The translations under genes and the position numbers were made by a program. Source: Paramacrobiotus richtersi (lineage: Eukaryota > Tardigrada > Eutardigrada > Parachela > Macrobiotidae). From it: a DNA stretch of 34,822 bases. Where the stretch lies: assembly GCA_034698045.1 (NCBI GenBank), contig JAQGAU010000198.1:1-34822 (forward strand), in the 5' to 3' direction. Under the pieces are notes generated by a model. The model ran no database searches, had not been told where the DNA came from, and was given only the letters and a program-made list of their open reading frames with translations. Shown piece by piece: positions 11,771-21,213 of this stretch; the first letter of the stretch is position 1; each line of letters opens with the position of its first letter.

Positions 11771-11886
11771 ATAACAGTGATTAACAAGCAATGCACTAGC
11801 GCGATGACTGACGTACGCAAGTTGTTCCGCAAGCACGGCTGTACAAACGTCACGCTGCAAAAAATTTGACATCAGCAGAAAGGCGC

Positions 11887-12320
11887 TGCAAAAAATGTAT
11901 TACACAGCTAGCCAAGCTAGGCGATTTTTTGTTTCGGGTGCACTGCAAACGGTACCGAGTTATAAATTTCGGATGTATTGATTTTTAACATGGCGATCCA
12001 TGACTCTATGTGCTGACAATGAGACTACAACAGGTTAGCCAAACTAAGTCTAGCACACAGAGCACCATTATACAAAGCTGCTACCTTCATAAATTCGCGA
12101 ATCGAGTCATGAGGCAATTTTTTATCAGTTGCTTATTCGTAAATTCGACCGCGGACATCGCACCGAATTTTTCGCTTGGATCACCCGCAGTTCCGCCTCT
12201 ACCGTCGACTGCCGGGTTCGAATTCGCAGTCTGTAACGAGGCCGGGAGGTGGCGGGCAATTGCCGGTGCGAGTCGCCTGTACAGTCGTCGGCCGGGCCAC
12301 CTGTAAGGTTAATCTACAGA
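11887..12320. repeat. Diverged partial copy of the 21.86-22.65 kb WAP module
   Basis: The shared order of short identical blocks is clear: ACTGCAAAC, AAGTTATA/GAGTTATA, TTTTAACATGGCG / TTTAAACATGGCG, ATGCTGACAATCAGACC / GTGCTGACAATGAGACT, and CAGAGCACCAT. In the 21.9-kb copy about 300 bp more lie between this block and the WAP gene, so this copy has an internal deletion. Confidence 0.7.
12170..12312 (-). pseudogene. Decayed WAP-domain peptide gene inside the duplicated block
   Basis: Minus-strand reading gives PTTVQATRTGNCPPPPG then LVTDC, matching PTTAQATRPGKCPPPSG and MVTDC in the intact gene at 22478-22702. In-frame TAG and TGA codons follow, the double-Cys motif is lost, and the signal-peptide start is not recognisable. 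It is the relic of a WAP gene that arrived with the surrounding duplicated block. Confidence 0.7.
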
Positions 12321-12635
12321 GTTGCCCACTAGAACGCCCACTGAACCAGAACTGCCACAGCTAATGGCACGGATAGCCGATTGCGAGCGTTATAAATAGT
12401 TAAAAGAGAAAGCGGGTCAAATAGGTTGAAAACATCCTGAACCTAACAAAAGTTAATTCACTAACACTAGCTTATCGTCAGCGATACAATAGCGTTTGCA
12501 GCTGAGTGATGTATCGTGGCTGTAAATTTATAATGCGATACAACAGCACGTGGGATTAATTAAGTGTGCAAAAGTAGGCACAGTCATTCTGAGCATTTTC
12601 CGCGAACCAGTTCGCTCACCTCTTATCAAGTTAAA

Positions 12636-14410
12636 ATGTCAAACCTGCCGGCGGTCGGGATCTCGTTAGGATCCACATACAGCAGTATTGGTGTATTCCG
12701 TAATGGACGGATCACTGTCATTCCGGATGAACAAGGAAATCATCGAATCCCAAGCTGTGTTGCGTTTGCTAGAACCAAGTGTTTAGTCGGGGAGCGAGCT
12801 AAGGACTACGGAGCCCTCAATCCATCGCAAGCCGTCCACAGCATTAAACGACTGTTAGGCCGTACATATGACGATCCCCACGTTCAAGCCAATCTGCACA
12901 GCTGGCCATTCAATATCGTTAATTATTGCGGCAGACCCAGAATTTCCATGGAGTGCAATGGAGCAACCAAATCATACTCTCCAGAAGATGTCGCTGCCAT
13001 GCTCCTGCTCGAACTGAAACGCATGGCGGAGAAGTACCTGGGTGAGAAGCTCTCGGACGTTGTTATTGCCGTTCCATTTGGATTTAACCGCTTCCAGCGC
13101 CAGGCGATCGAAGAAGCTTGTGAATTAGCCGGCCTGAATGTCAAGCGTGTCCTGACCGAGTCCACCGCTGCGGCTTTGGCATTTTTTATCCACGGAGCCA
13201 TTTCAGCAGCGTCTACCGCGAAACATACACAGAATGTTCTGGTTTTCGATTTCGGCGGGGGAGCTTGCAGTGTATCAGTTGCTAGCTTTGAGGATGACGT
13301 CATCGAGGTGCTATCAACCGCAGGAGAGAGCAATTTGGGTGGTGAGGATTTTAATAACCTACTGGTCAGTTACTTTGTCGAGAAGTTTAGGCAGAAGCAT
13401 AAACTGGATTTGAGATGCAGTGCCTCCGCGATGCAGCGACTGCGAACTGCTTGTGAACATGCTAAGAGGACGCTGTCCAGCTGTGCTGAAGCCGCTGTGG
13501 AACTCGATTCCCTGATCCAGGGAACGGACATGCGCGCCAAGATTTCTCGGGCACAGTTTGAGGATTTATGTTCCGATTTGTTCAGGTGAGAGACTGAATA
13601 TACGTAAATTGCTGCTAAAGTGACTGATTTGACTAAGCATTGATACTTACCCCAGTTGTAGCATATCTCAGTATCTGCAAGATTTAACGTTTTCATATTT
13701 TAAGTTCTGCTGAAGAAAACTGCGGCTAATATATTAATCGAACAACCGAAATAGTTAACAACAAGAACTTTCCAATAATTGTGTAAAACGTATCCTGCAG
13801 ACGCGCCATTGCACTTGTGAGAGAAGCCTTGGACGTTCGCCACATAAGAAAGGAAGATATCGATGAGATTATCGTGATCGGCGGCAGCACACGCATCCCC
13901 CGAATTCAAAACCTCCTTACGGAATACTTTAATGGCAAGAGGGTGAACTTCTCGTTCTACCCAAACGAAGCGACTGTGTACGGTGCGGCTATTCAAGCAG
14001 CCATCACTGCCCGCAGCCAAGACCTTGTGCTGCATAACATGCTTCTGATGGACACGGTACCCTTCTCAATGGGCATCGAGACCGCCGATGGTACAATGGC
14101 CGTCGTACTGGGGAGAAACGATCCCCTTCCCACAAAGCGTACAATATTCTGCACAACCCAGGACCACCAACAACCGGCAGTCACTATCAAGGTGTACGAA
14201 GGCAAGTATGCAGTAGCCAAGAATAATCTTTTTATTCGGCGTTTCGATCATTTTGGAATCGCTCCCGCTCCCCGAGGGGCGCCGAGGATCGCCGTTACAT
14301 TCGGGGTCGATGCCGATGGGGAGCTGAGTGTTTCGGTTGAAGACAAGAGCAGTGACTTGGATTCAGTGCCATCAGATGAGCGGGTGTATTCTTTGGCATA
14401 TCTGCCGTAA
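12636..14410 (+). CDS. Lidless Hsp70-like protein with divergent ATPase site
   Basis: Exons 12636-13585 and 13801-14410 (TAA), phase 2 junction, 519 residues; canonical cytosolic Hsp70 is about 640. The start is the ATG giving MSNLPAVGIS, which aligns residue for residue with cytosolic Hsc70. The nucleotide-binding domain is complete: Lys71 in SIKRLLGR is kept, and so are VFDFGGG, LGGEDF and VIGGSTRIP. However, Asp10 is Ser, Thr13 is Ser, and the GGGTFD loop is GGGACS, so three residues known to position Mg-ATP are changed. The beta-sandwich substrate domain follows (PFSMGIETADG, GIAPAPRGAP, FGVDADGELSVS), and the protein ends about 17 residues later. The helical lid and EEVD tail are absent. 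Animal HSPA14 is also short and lidless, but this copy looks closer to canonical Hsp70. A chaperone with reduced or no ATP cycling is inferred. Confidence 0.9.
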
Positions 14411-15045
14411 TCTAGTTGTCCGTGAGCTTGGTGTACTTTTGAATTTTAGACGAGATAACAGTACCTTTTGCATTTGACAATTGTTTTCCGTGCCAGTCTG
14501 AACAGCAATATGTACATTACTACGGTTGGCTGTATTGTCGTGCTGACATGCATCAAATTCTTTCGTTTGTTGTGTTTTCGTGAACATTGCCGACTGTCAT
14601 TGGAAATTCGTGGCTTGTATTTCTTGTCCTTTTTGCTTATTGCTGCTGAATTGTCACACTTGCGTGTATAGTTTTGCACCTGCATAAAACTGATCTGGAA
14701 TCCGACCAGGCTGACCAGCTTCACTCGAACAATATTAATTTCGTTATAAGAAACTTAAAGCACTGCTGTTAGCTGTTGGTTTACATGCACTAATGCACAG
14801 TACCAACTTTAGGAGATTTTTGCATTTTCAGCTGTTACAGTAAATATAGTAACGTAGCGACACAGAATGTTGAAACTGCGAAGCTGCGCCAGAGATTGTG
14901 CAGTTCGGTCCAGTTACATACAGGCAAGATACTTGCATTCAAGGGCAAAGTCTTGGTGGTCTATTCGGTACAAATGCGATGTCAGACTACAGCGTGAAAA
15001 CCGATAAGAATATGCAGATGTACCACAGTTCAGCCTTCTAATAAT
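14411..15045. other. Intergenic, no gene seen
   Basis: This includes the 3' flank of the Hsp70-like gene and the 3' flank of the first WAP gene. Frames on either strand here are short and featureless. Confidence 0.55.
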
Positions 15046-15276
15046 CTAATAAATGGGTTCTCTGCACAAGTGTATAGCGCAGCCAACATCGCAGCACTTC
15101 GAGGGGCCTGGGCCGCATAAATCATCCGAGGAGCATAGAATAAGTCGCGTATCGTTCCGTGTGCAAAAAAGGGGGTCGGGAGGTGGACATTTGCCTGGTT
15201 TGGTGGCCAGTGCACCTGTCGGAATGGACGGCTGCATGGCAATCACAAGCAATATCACGAACAATACTTTGAACAT
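15046..15276 (-). CDS. Secreted WAP four-disulfide-core peptide 1
   Basis: Single exon, 76 residues, TAG stop. The ATG was chosen because it begins a signal peptide (MFKVLFVILLVIAM) and matches the start of the paralogues; the frame stays open further upstream. The mature part has eight cysteines in WAP order: KCPPPDPLFC, a Cys before SSDDLC, KCC, VGC and HLC. It ends in CREPIY, the tail shared by all copies. WAP domains are held by four disulfides, and family members are serine-protease inhibitors or antimicrobial peptides; the target of this one is unknown. It is the most diverged intact copy, with a longer loop between Cys2 and Cys3. It has the cluster's TATA box about 145 bp upstream. Confidence 0.85.
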   Translation of the reverse strand: MFKVLFVILLVIAMQPSIPTGALATKPGKCPPPDPLFCTRNDTRLILCSSDDLCGPGPSKCCDVGCAIHLCREPIY

Positions 15277-15418
15277 TTCCTGGCAGAATCGGTTAGACTT
15301 CTTGCAGGATGGACTTACTGGACCAGAGATCGACAGTTCGCACACTGAATTCAACGCACGCAACGCTAATCGAAGGGTACATAAGAATGTAAATTATATT
15401 CACAAGGTATGTCGGCTT

Positions 15419-15426
15419 TATTTATA
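15419..15426 (-). promoter_or_regulatory. TATA box of WAP gene 1
   Basis: TATAAATA on the minus strand, preceded by TTTTCGCCGTCGG. This is the same element, at a similar distance, as in the other WAP modules. A start about 30 bp downstream would leave a 5' UTR of roughly 115 bases. Confidence 0.65.
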
Positions 15427-15867
15427 CCGACGGCGAAAACAGTTGCGTTCGTTGTGGGTAACTTCATGATTATCTGGTACGCAATAACCGGAACCAAAAC
15501 ACAAATAAAGATTACTCTGTCATTATGTGACTGTTCTTACGATCACTGCACTTTCCGGTTCTTATTTCTTTAACCTATGGTTAAAGGCATAGATTGGTAC
15601 GAGTCCGATGGCGTATACGACATAATGCATAACGGCCGACACAAGCGTTTCCGCATAAGATATAAACATAGCGCACAAATACCGAATTCCAACACACAAC
15701 GCACTCGCATAAGGCAGATAAAGTTTGCACTATAATATAATGTAAAAATACACGCATAAGTTAGAATTACACAGGACAAAACACTTACATGTTTTATCTG
15801 TTTTCTTGGAATTACAAATTTCTGTCACTTGTATCACACAAGTTGTGTGGGTCTCGGCATGTATTAG
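15427..15867. other. WAP gene 1 upstream region
   Basis: This holds the diverged distal block TTCTTTAACCTATGG near 15563, comparable to TTTGATCTTTAACCTGC near 18013 in module 2. No gene was seen. Confidence 0.4.
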
Positions 15868-15874
15868 TATAAAA
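15868..15874 (+). promoter_or_regulatory. Possible TATA box of a small plus-strand gene
   Basis: TATAAAA on the plus strand lies about 140 bp before the small open frame at 16015-16185. It could be chance in AT-rich DNA. Confidence 0.3.
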
Positions 15875-16014
15875 CCGCATGTATGAGAATGGAGTATTTA
15901 GAACATCCGGTCCAAAGGTGGTGGGCGTAAACGCAGAATATTGCGGCCTCACACGTGAATCCATTTCAAATAACGAGCACGTCCAGGTTGAAAAGATTCA
16001 GCGACTTCATTGTC

Positions 16015-16185
16015 ATGTACCTATATGCGCTTCTCGCTCCTAGAACGTCCAACGCCGAAGCTAAATTTATGAATGTGGGCCGAGGCTCCTGGGTTGCGCG
16101 ATTCTATAAGCGTGTGCTGACACTTTTCCACACAGTTCGTCAGCTTCTTAAAACCTATTACGATTTCGTGTTTGGCTGCTACTGA
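16015..16185 (+). CDS. Possible small protein of unknown function
   Basis: A 56-residue frame starts at an ATG (MYLYALLAPRTSNAEA) and ends with TGA. The frame is open upstream to about 15955 without another ATG. The start is mildly hydrophobic with an AxA-like end, so a short signal peptide is possible. The remainder is basic and aromatic (WVARFYKRVL, LLKTYYDFVFGCY). A TATAAAA lies upstream and an ATTAAA-like signal follows near 16199. I recognise no family. It may be an exon of a longer gene or a chance frame. Confidence 0.3.
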   Translation: MYLYALLAPRTSNAEAKFMNVGRGSWVARFYKRVLTLFHTVRQLLKTYYDFVFGCY

Positions 16186-16324
16186 AGCCTTCAACAGAAA
16201 TTAAATTTGTTTGGCGATTGGATCTCAGTTAGTAATTCGCCATTTCCGGCGTGCCGTTCCTCCCGTCTTTCGCTTATCATCATCCACAAAGTGTAAAGGT
16301 AAAATATAGTGATAGTGCCAAATT

Positions 16325-16440
16325 TTAAGGGCCTTTCCTTGCTACCGTCCGGCTACATTGCTGGTCGCGCGGTCACCCTCCACGCCCGATTCACCGCCGA
16401 TCGCTGCGTGGAATCACACAGTTGTGAGTATATCACCAAT
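16325..16440 (+). other. Coding-like fragment, unidentified
   Basis: This short stretch is much more GC-rich than its surroundings and reads openly as LLPSGYIAGRAVTLHARFTA then RCVESHSCEY. It is bounded by an AG (TTTTAAG) and a GTGAGT donor-like site. It looks like one exon, but I found no partner exons and no family match. It may be an orphan exon left by duplication. Confidence 0.3.
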
Positions 16441-16463
16441 CTGCTCCTCAGGGTACAACTGGT

Positions 16464-16583
16464 CCAAGAACAGTCAACTCACTACTAGATTACAAAGATT
16501 CTTATCTTGATTATATGTGCGCTTACCAAGTGCAGTCTTGGATAAGAATCTCTGCAGTCTTTGAATGAGTTGACTGTTCTTGG
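16464..16583. repeat. Inverted repeat with 18-bp perfect outer arms
   Basis: The outer arms CCAAGAACAGTCAACTCA (16464-16481) and TGAGTTGACTGTTCTTGG (16566-16583) are exact reverse complements. Inner arms AGATTCTTATC (16496-16506) and GATAAGAATCT (16541-16551) also pair, leaving a loop of about 34 bases. It could be a small fold-back transposon or a transcribed hairpin. Confidence 0.75.
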
Positions 16584-17473
16584 ATCGGTATACGCAAGCC
16601 TGACTAATGTTGGAATAAGTCGAAGTACATCTACCCGCGGTGTAGTCGAAGATGCGAAGACTTTCGCCGCGTCCCTGTTGCACGTTATCACCGAAGAGAA
16701 TCAAGCGATTACAACAATCAGCTTACTGTGAAATAGTTTCCGTGAAAATTGGCAATTCGTTAGAGAGTTTGGAAATGCCACTGAACCAGATTTCAACTTG
16801 GTCAACAATCATTAAAAAAATTAAAAATTAAAAAAAAGTTGGATACTTCGCTGTATATGGAATCACGTAGATAATCGAATCCCCTTAACAGTGCTGCTGG
16901 TCACTCGGTACACATTACCCAAGTTCCTGTGTCGTTTTTCGCACGGATGGGCATGGATCCTTCAGTCGTATTTTGCTTTACATAGATCCCGGAAAATCTG
17001 TATGATTGTTATTCAACTAAATAAAACTGAACATTCACAATCTTTTATGGGCTATCAGGGTAGCCTATCGCTATATGGTCATCGTGCTGCCTATAGCGAT
17101 CACTCTGGACAAAAGGTCTTGCTAGGCGGAGGGCTACCAAGCAGTTGTCTCTCGGTTTTTGGTATTAATTTCGCTTTTGTTGCACAATATATTATGCAGA
17201 AGTAAAACTGATCAGGTATGTGTCAGTGCACCACCGAACCAACTGCTAAAGCACAGTGTTTTAGCGTACTAATATGGAGACGTTTCCTGTGATACCTTCA
17301 CTACTTTTGTTCTGGATAACTTAGCATCCCTATATTTCATGTCAGCCAGTACTTTTACATTTGCTAGTACTACAAACCTCGTAAAATCGACTTAAACATC
17401 AATTCTGCAGTAAAAAACGTGCGAATTTAACCGCGCGATAGCGAAACTGCATATTATCCGGGCGATGATTGGT
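16584..17473. other. Intergenic, no gene seen
   Basis: A longer plus-strand frame at 16891-17205 has no ATG start and no recognisable features. A small hairpin (ATCGCTATA / TATAGCGAT) lies near 17070-17100. The right end, from about 17340, belongs to the module duplicated at 24.1 kb. Confidence 0.45.
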
Positions 17474-17725
17474 CTAGTAAACGGGATCTCTGCAAACGCC
17501 AAAGCATCTTTCGACACAGCAGATTTTTCCTGAAGAGCACACTGCGTCTGCGCGACGGCAGTCACCTGGGTTTAGGGATGTGCCTGGGTCTGGGACTAGG
17601 CAAATTCCAACCCAAAAGTCGATAGGCGGGCATCTGTTTATCGGCAGATCGGTATCTTCTCCATTGGTCGGAATGAGCGTCAGCAGAACAACCACAAGCA
17701 AAACCATCAAGAATTCTTTGACCAT
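17474..17725 (-). CDS. Secreted WAP four-disulfide-core peptide 2
   Basis: Single exon, 83 residues, TAG stop. The signal peptide is MVKEFLMVLLVVVLLTLIPT. Eight cysteines follow in WAP order (RCPPID, GIC, GDC, AVC, ICC, RC, VC) and the tail is CRDPVY. The segment between Cys2 and Cys3 is longer than in paralogues 3-5 and includes PDPGTSLNPGD. The nearest relative is the frameshifted copy at 24348-24597, and the two share flanks on both sides, so this is a second subfamily in the cluster. The open frame continues about 60 codons upstream of the ATG, but the signal peptide and paralogue alignment fix this start. A TATAAA is also present at ~17747-17752, very close to the ATG; the box at 17860 is at the conserved distance and is the better candidate. 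Confidence 0.88.
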   Translation of the reverse strand: MVKEFLMVLLVVVLLTLIPTNGEDTDLPINRCPPIDFWVGICLVPDPGTSLNPGDCRRADAVCSSGKICCVERCFGVCRDPVY

Positions 17726-17859
17726 TGTCGAGCAAATCCGCGACACTTTATAAAACGTGTACCTGATCACAGATCGTATTGGCACTTGGTTCGATACGGT
17801 TATTGTACATTGAGCTTGTCGAACGGCATGTGTAATTATAACTGCGAGATTGTCATCTT

Positions 17860-17867
17860 TATTTATA
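17860..17867 (-). promoter_or_regulatory. TATA box of WAP gene 2
   Basis: CTATAAATA on the minus strand follows GTTTCGATTT, as in the other modules (GTTTCTATAAAT). It lies about 135 bp upstream of the ATG. Confidence 0.65.
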
Positions 17868-18140
17868 GAAATCGAAACGGTGAAAAAATGGCGTGCGATG
17901 TGCAGCACTATATACCTACCCGTTACACAAAAGCCGGAACTACAAAAACGTGAACATTATGAAGGTCTTTATACCTCATTAATTATCTAACGATCTTTCA
18001 CTTTTCGGTCCTTTGATCTTTAACCTGCAGGTGTGGGCAATCTCAGTCAGCTTACTGCCGTAAATTGCTCGACTCTATCAAATCAGTTGCAATTTCGCTG
18101 CACCATCGGTATGTGAACTAAGCTTCGAATGTCGTAGCAG

Positions 18141-18539
18141 CCGATTAAAACTTCCCTCATGTTGCCTTTCAGTCGGATGTGCGGGAAAATTTATAATTCA
18201 GTCCTCAAAACGCGTTCATGTAACAGACCAAAAGGCTGTAAAAAAAGAGTGTTCTCCGCAACAAAATTGTTTATGCAAGTAATTCCAGAAACGACAAACA
18301 TACAAGGAGCAGGTAACTTTATTGCAAAAAAATACCATAATTGCTATTATAGTATGTGCGTGAGATATGCCGCAGGTTTTTGTGATTCTGTTTTAGCGCA
18401 ATATCTGTAGTACAAATTAAATTGACATTCAATACGAAGCTATGGTACATTACATATTACAGGCATTATTAGGTTTTAGTATACTGTATTACAAGTAATG
18501 TTATATACATTCGCCAATATGCAGTTTTACTAAAATGTG
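18141..18539. other. Intergenic, no gene seen
   Basis: A plus-strand frame at 18159-18410 has no family features. Nothing else stands out. Confidence 0.45.
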
Positions 18540-19262
18540 GTTAGACTCTTGGTTACTGGGTGTGGAATTATTGGCTTTCTTTGCTCGTGTCCGTAGTTTT
18601 CTGTACTTCCCGGTTTAGGAATATCATAATTAAACCGTATTTAAATATCGCTTTTGGTTACGCGGCTTCGTTTGCACCATTTCCGTTTCTTATCAGTTTA
18701 TACTACCATTGATGTGCCACCTTGAGTGACTTTTGGCTTCTTGTTGCTGTCCTGTTGGTTTGTGCCCAGTTAAAAATTTAAAATTATACCAATTGGGGTT
18801 ATTAGTATGGTTGGCTATAGGCAGCCTACATAATTACGTTTGGTAGTCAGTATCAGAATCAGCGGGTTATTTCTGCAGCAGTCCCTCTTTCCCACTGCTC
18901 CTGTCGGAAACTCTAAACAATACGGATATACGAGCAGTTCTGCAACGCAGCTTTTTATTAGTTTGATGAAGTCTGGCGCGCGCTTGTCATTTCTCGTGAC
19001 ATTGCAAGGTGAAATAGTTTTTGCACGAAGAAATTCTTCTTAATCATTTTTGCGCATCTTCTGGCGTGGACAGAATATTTTGCATAAATGTGACTCTGAT
19101 CCAGGAATGCTGACACTAAAATTTAATTAGAAGCATCAATCGTACTAATCTGTAAAGAGGTTATCAGAACACGACTCCGAGAAAACTCTAAGTGAGCATG
19201 TGATGTACGCGGCCGTCAACAGAGTGTGCACAATAGTAAAAGTTGCACATGTCGCAGACGTG

Positions 19263-19484
19263 TTAATAAACTGGATCTCTGCATACGCCAGCACCATTGC
19301 CAGTACATCCTTCAGGGCAGCACACTTTCCCTGCGGGACACCCTGCAAAGCCGCAGCCGACCCCGCAGGGTTTTGTTATGCCGGAAGATGGCGGGCATTT
19401 GCCTGGAATAGCTGATTGTGCAGTCGTCGGAGTGGACATCCACAAGGCAATTCCAAGAAATAGCACTGACAGTACTTTGGCCAT
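19263..19484 (-). CDS. Secreted WAP four-disulfide-core peptide 3
   Basis: Single exon, 73 residues, TAA stop. The signal peptide is MAKVLSVLFLGIALWMSTPT, followed by TAQSAIPGKCPP. The eight cysteines are in WAP spacing: KC, KPC, VGC, AGC, VCC, EGC and GVC, with CPAGKVCCPEGC at the core. The tail is CRDPVY. The sequence around the ATG (CGGCGAAGAATGG) is the same as in gene 5 and nearly the same as in gene 4. No extra domain is present, so this is a stand-alone WAP peptide. Secretion is well supported; protease inhibition or antimicrobial action is inferred from the family. Confidence 0.9.
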   Translation of the reverse strand: MAKVLSVLFLGIALWMSTPTTAQSAIPGKCPPSSGITKPCGVGCGFAGCPAGKVCCPEGCTGNGAGVCRDPVY

Positions 19485-19602
19485 TCTTCGCCGTATCAGC
19501 TCAACACTGGATAAAAATGAGCTTTTGAGAGACTTTGGTCGCTACGTGTAACGCAAAACTTTAACGAACGGTACAGGTTTACTTACCGGATATGGAGGTA
19601 CG

Positions 19603-19610
19603 TATTTATA
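19603..19610 (-). promoter_or_regulatory. TATA box of WAP gene 3
   Basis: TATAAATA after GCTGTTTC on the minus strand, about 119 bp upstream of the ATG. Confidence 0.7.
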
Positions 19611-20030
19611 GAAACAGCAAAAAATGCAGTTTGTGGTTGATGTGAATAACCAAGGAAGTGAAAAGAACTATTAGGTACGCAATAGCCGGAACTGAATACT
19701 CAAGGACAAAAGCAAGCACATGTAATTGCTGCGATCTTTGAGCTATCGAGTTCTTTGATCCTTCACCTGCGCACTGCGGACATACAGCATTCAGGTAACA
19801 AGTTGTTCGCTGTATAGTCACCTGCCGAACACTGTATGTGTTTGGCCGAAATGTCTTAATTTAGGTCGACCAAGCTTGCTGAATGTCGCACAAATACATA
19901 AATTTAAGGCGGCAGCAAAACAGCAGCGAATGCATGAGCATACGGCATGTTGGAGCAGCCGATCGCGAGGAGTCCATTCTTCAGTCACGGACTCACGGAA
20001 CAGTTTTATGAACAAAACACGTCCTCATAT

Positions 20031-20840
20031 TATGGCAGTAAAAATTCAAAAGAATAGTCATTCCAAAGAATTGTTTAGTTTACCAGCTAGTGAACCCTTT
20101 TCGCTACTGCCGAATCAGAATCAGGAGCAGAAGATATTAAGTTTAGGAGTACGTATGCTTGGGTAAGTGTGTGCTTTAGATGAAACCGGGTGCATGGTGA
20201 ATCGTACTCTTAAACCGAATAAGCAAGTGATAATGAAGAGAACGTCCATAAACTGGGCTTTTTGTAACAACGACACCTTCGTAACCTACGTATCTATAAA
20301 GTGCAAAGGGAACTCGGGCTGCGCAGAAGCGTAGCGGGTGGCATTTTTTGTAAGGGCTATATATCCCACGGATCTCACGATAATTGCTTCGTACCTTGTA
20401 AGCGGGCTTCCCGTGACCCAGTTCTGCTGCGGCCGTACTCGCTTTCGTGCAGTATTTAGATATTTTTTGAGAAAATTATCATGCAACGATGGTTAAACAT
20501 TACTCGCCAACAGACTGTTACAATGTCCCAATATAAAGCTGGAGAAATCACCGCTTGTAAACAACCATACATAAACCAGCGAATGGACCATGTACAGATT
20601 GTGCAAACGCAAGAAAAGTTTCCGTCGGGCGATTAGAAAAAAACAACGCAGCAATGAACTGGCAGTTACAGCTAGCCCATACATAAGAAGAGGACAAACT
20701 GCCCGAGGCGTAGGTATCGCTTATTTAGTGTATCGGATTTCTGGCCCACACGGGTTAGTTCATTCGTTCGTTATCAGCTTCAGCAAAACTCCCCGAACCA
20801 GCAACAAAAGCGTTCTGCCTGACCGCTGTCAATTTTTGCA
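20031..20840. other. Intergenic, no gene seen
   Basis: Several frames overlap on both strands but none resembles a family. A plus-strand frame at 20590-20844 (basic start, RKKQR) could be a 5' exon of the candidate at 20841; I cannot show this. Confidence 0.4.
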
Positions 20841-21213
20841 GTGATAAATAGGTTCATAACGGTTCTCCTAGCGCTTCTGTTTATCATAGAAGGTGCCGGT
20901 TGTCACAATAGGGTCACTAGGGGGGCGAGAAGACCCGTCGAGAAGACAAATTGTTCCACAAGCACGGTTGTACAGATACAAGCGGATCAATTCGCAAAAA
21001 TTAATATGTCATCACACAAAAATGCGCACCAGTTTGCATTCAGCGGAACAGTTGCTAAAACGAGTTCCGAGTTTTCTGGAGCAGTTTCTAGACGCAAACA
21101 ACGAACTGAAGAAAGACGTTTTACTGCTTTTGCCGGAATCTGCGAAAGCAGTTCTCAGTACATCACTCAGTAACGAAACTGGAGCGCATGGCAAACACAA
21201 AAGGAATGGTTAA
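20841..21213 (+). other. Possible small secreted-protein gene, structure unresolved
   Basis: From 20841 a frame reads FITVLLALLFIIEGAGC, a good signal-peptide core. It has no ATG: a stop lies just upstream, and TTTTTGCAG right before it could be a splice acceptor. In another frame, an ATG at about 21022 opens a 63-residue stretch (SLHSAEQLLKRVPSFLEQFL, then ELKKDVLLLLPESAKAVL) that looks helical and amphipathic and ends with TAA at 21213. An intron between them would be needed to join the two, and I could not find a convincing donor-acceptor pair. Unrecognised; it may be a real secreted peptide or a relic. Confidence 0.3.

Larger units (their letters stand above)
11771..12635. other. Intergenic between cyclase and Hsp70-like genes
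   Basis: This interval holds a copy of the 21.86-22.65 kb WAP module (listed separately) and the Hsp70-like promoter. I saw no well-spaced heat-shock element (alternating GAA/TTC blocks two bases apart) in the last 100 bp, so heat induction is not supported by eye. Confidence 0.45.
17340..18140. repeat. WAP module type B, copy 1
   Basis: This block corresponds to 24090-24790. Shared landmarks include AAACCTCGTAAAA, AATTCTGCAGT, the WAP gene itself, GAACGGCATGTGTAATTATA (identical 20-mer) and GTCATCTTTATTTA. At the distal end AAGCTTCGAATGTCGTAGCAGCCG matches blocks upstream of the type A modules. Confidence 0.75.
18540..20030. repeat. WAP module type A, copy 1
   Basis: This is the first of three related modules (others about 21860-23110 and 25870-27230). 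Shared landmarks downstream of the gene include GTAGTTTTCT, ATCGCTTTTGGTTA, GCGGCTTC, AGCAGTTCTG and GCTTGTCATTT. After these come the WAP gene, its TATA region, GTTCTTTGATCC and GTCGACCAAGCTT. The similarity covers non-coding flanks on both sides, so whole segments were copied. Confidence 0.75.

Noticed and set aside
12595-12625. Possible heat-shock element upstream of the Hsp70-like gene
   Set aside because: TTC and GAA blocks are present, but their spacing is 3 and 4 bases instead of 2.
12564-12635. N-terminal extension of the Hsp70-like frame
   Set aside because: It has no ATG (GTG only), and the ATG at 12636 aligns exactly with the canonical Hsp70 start.
16891-17205. Plus-strand frame of 104 codons
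   Set aside because: It has no ATG start and no family features, and overlaps a small hairpin.
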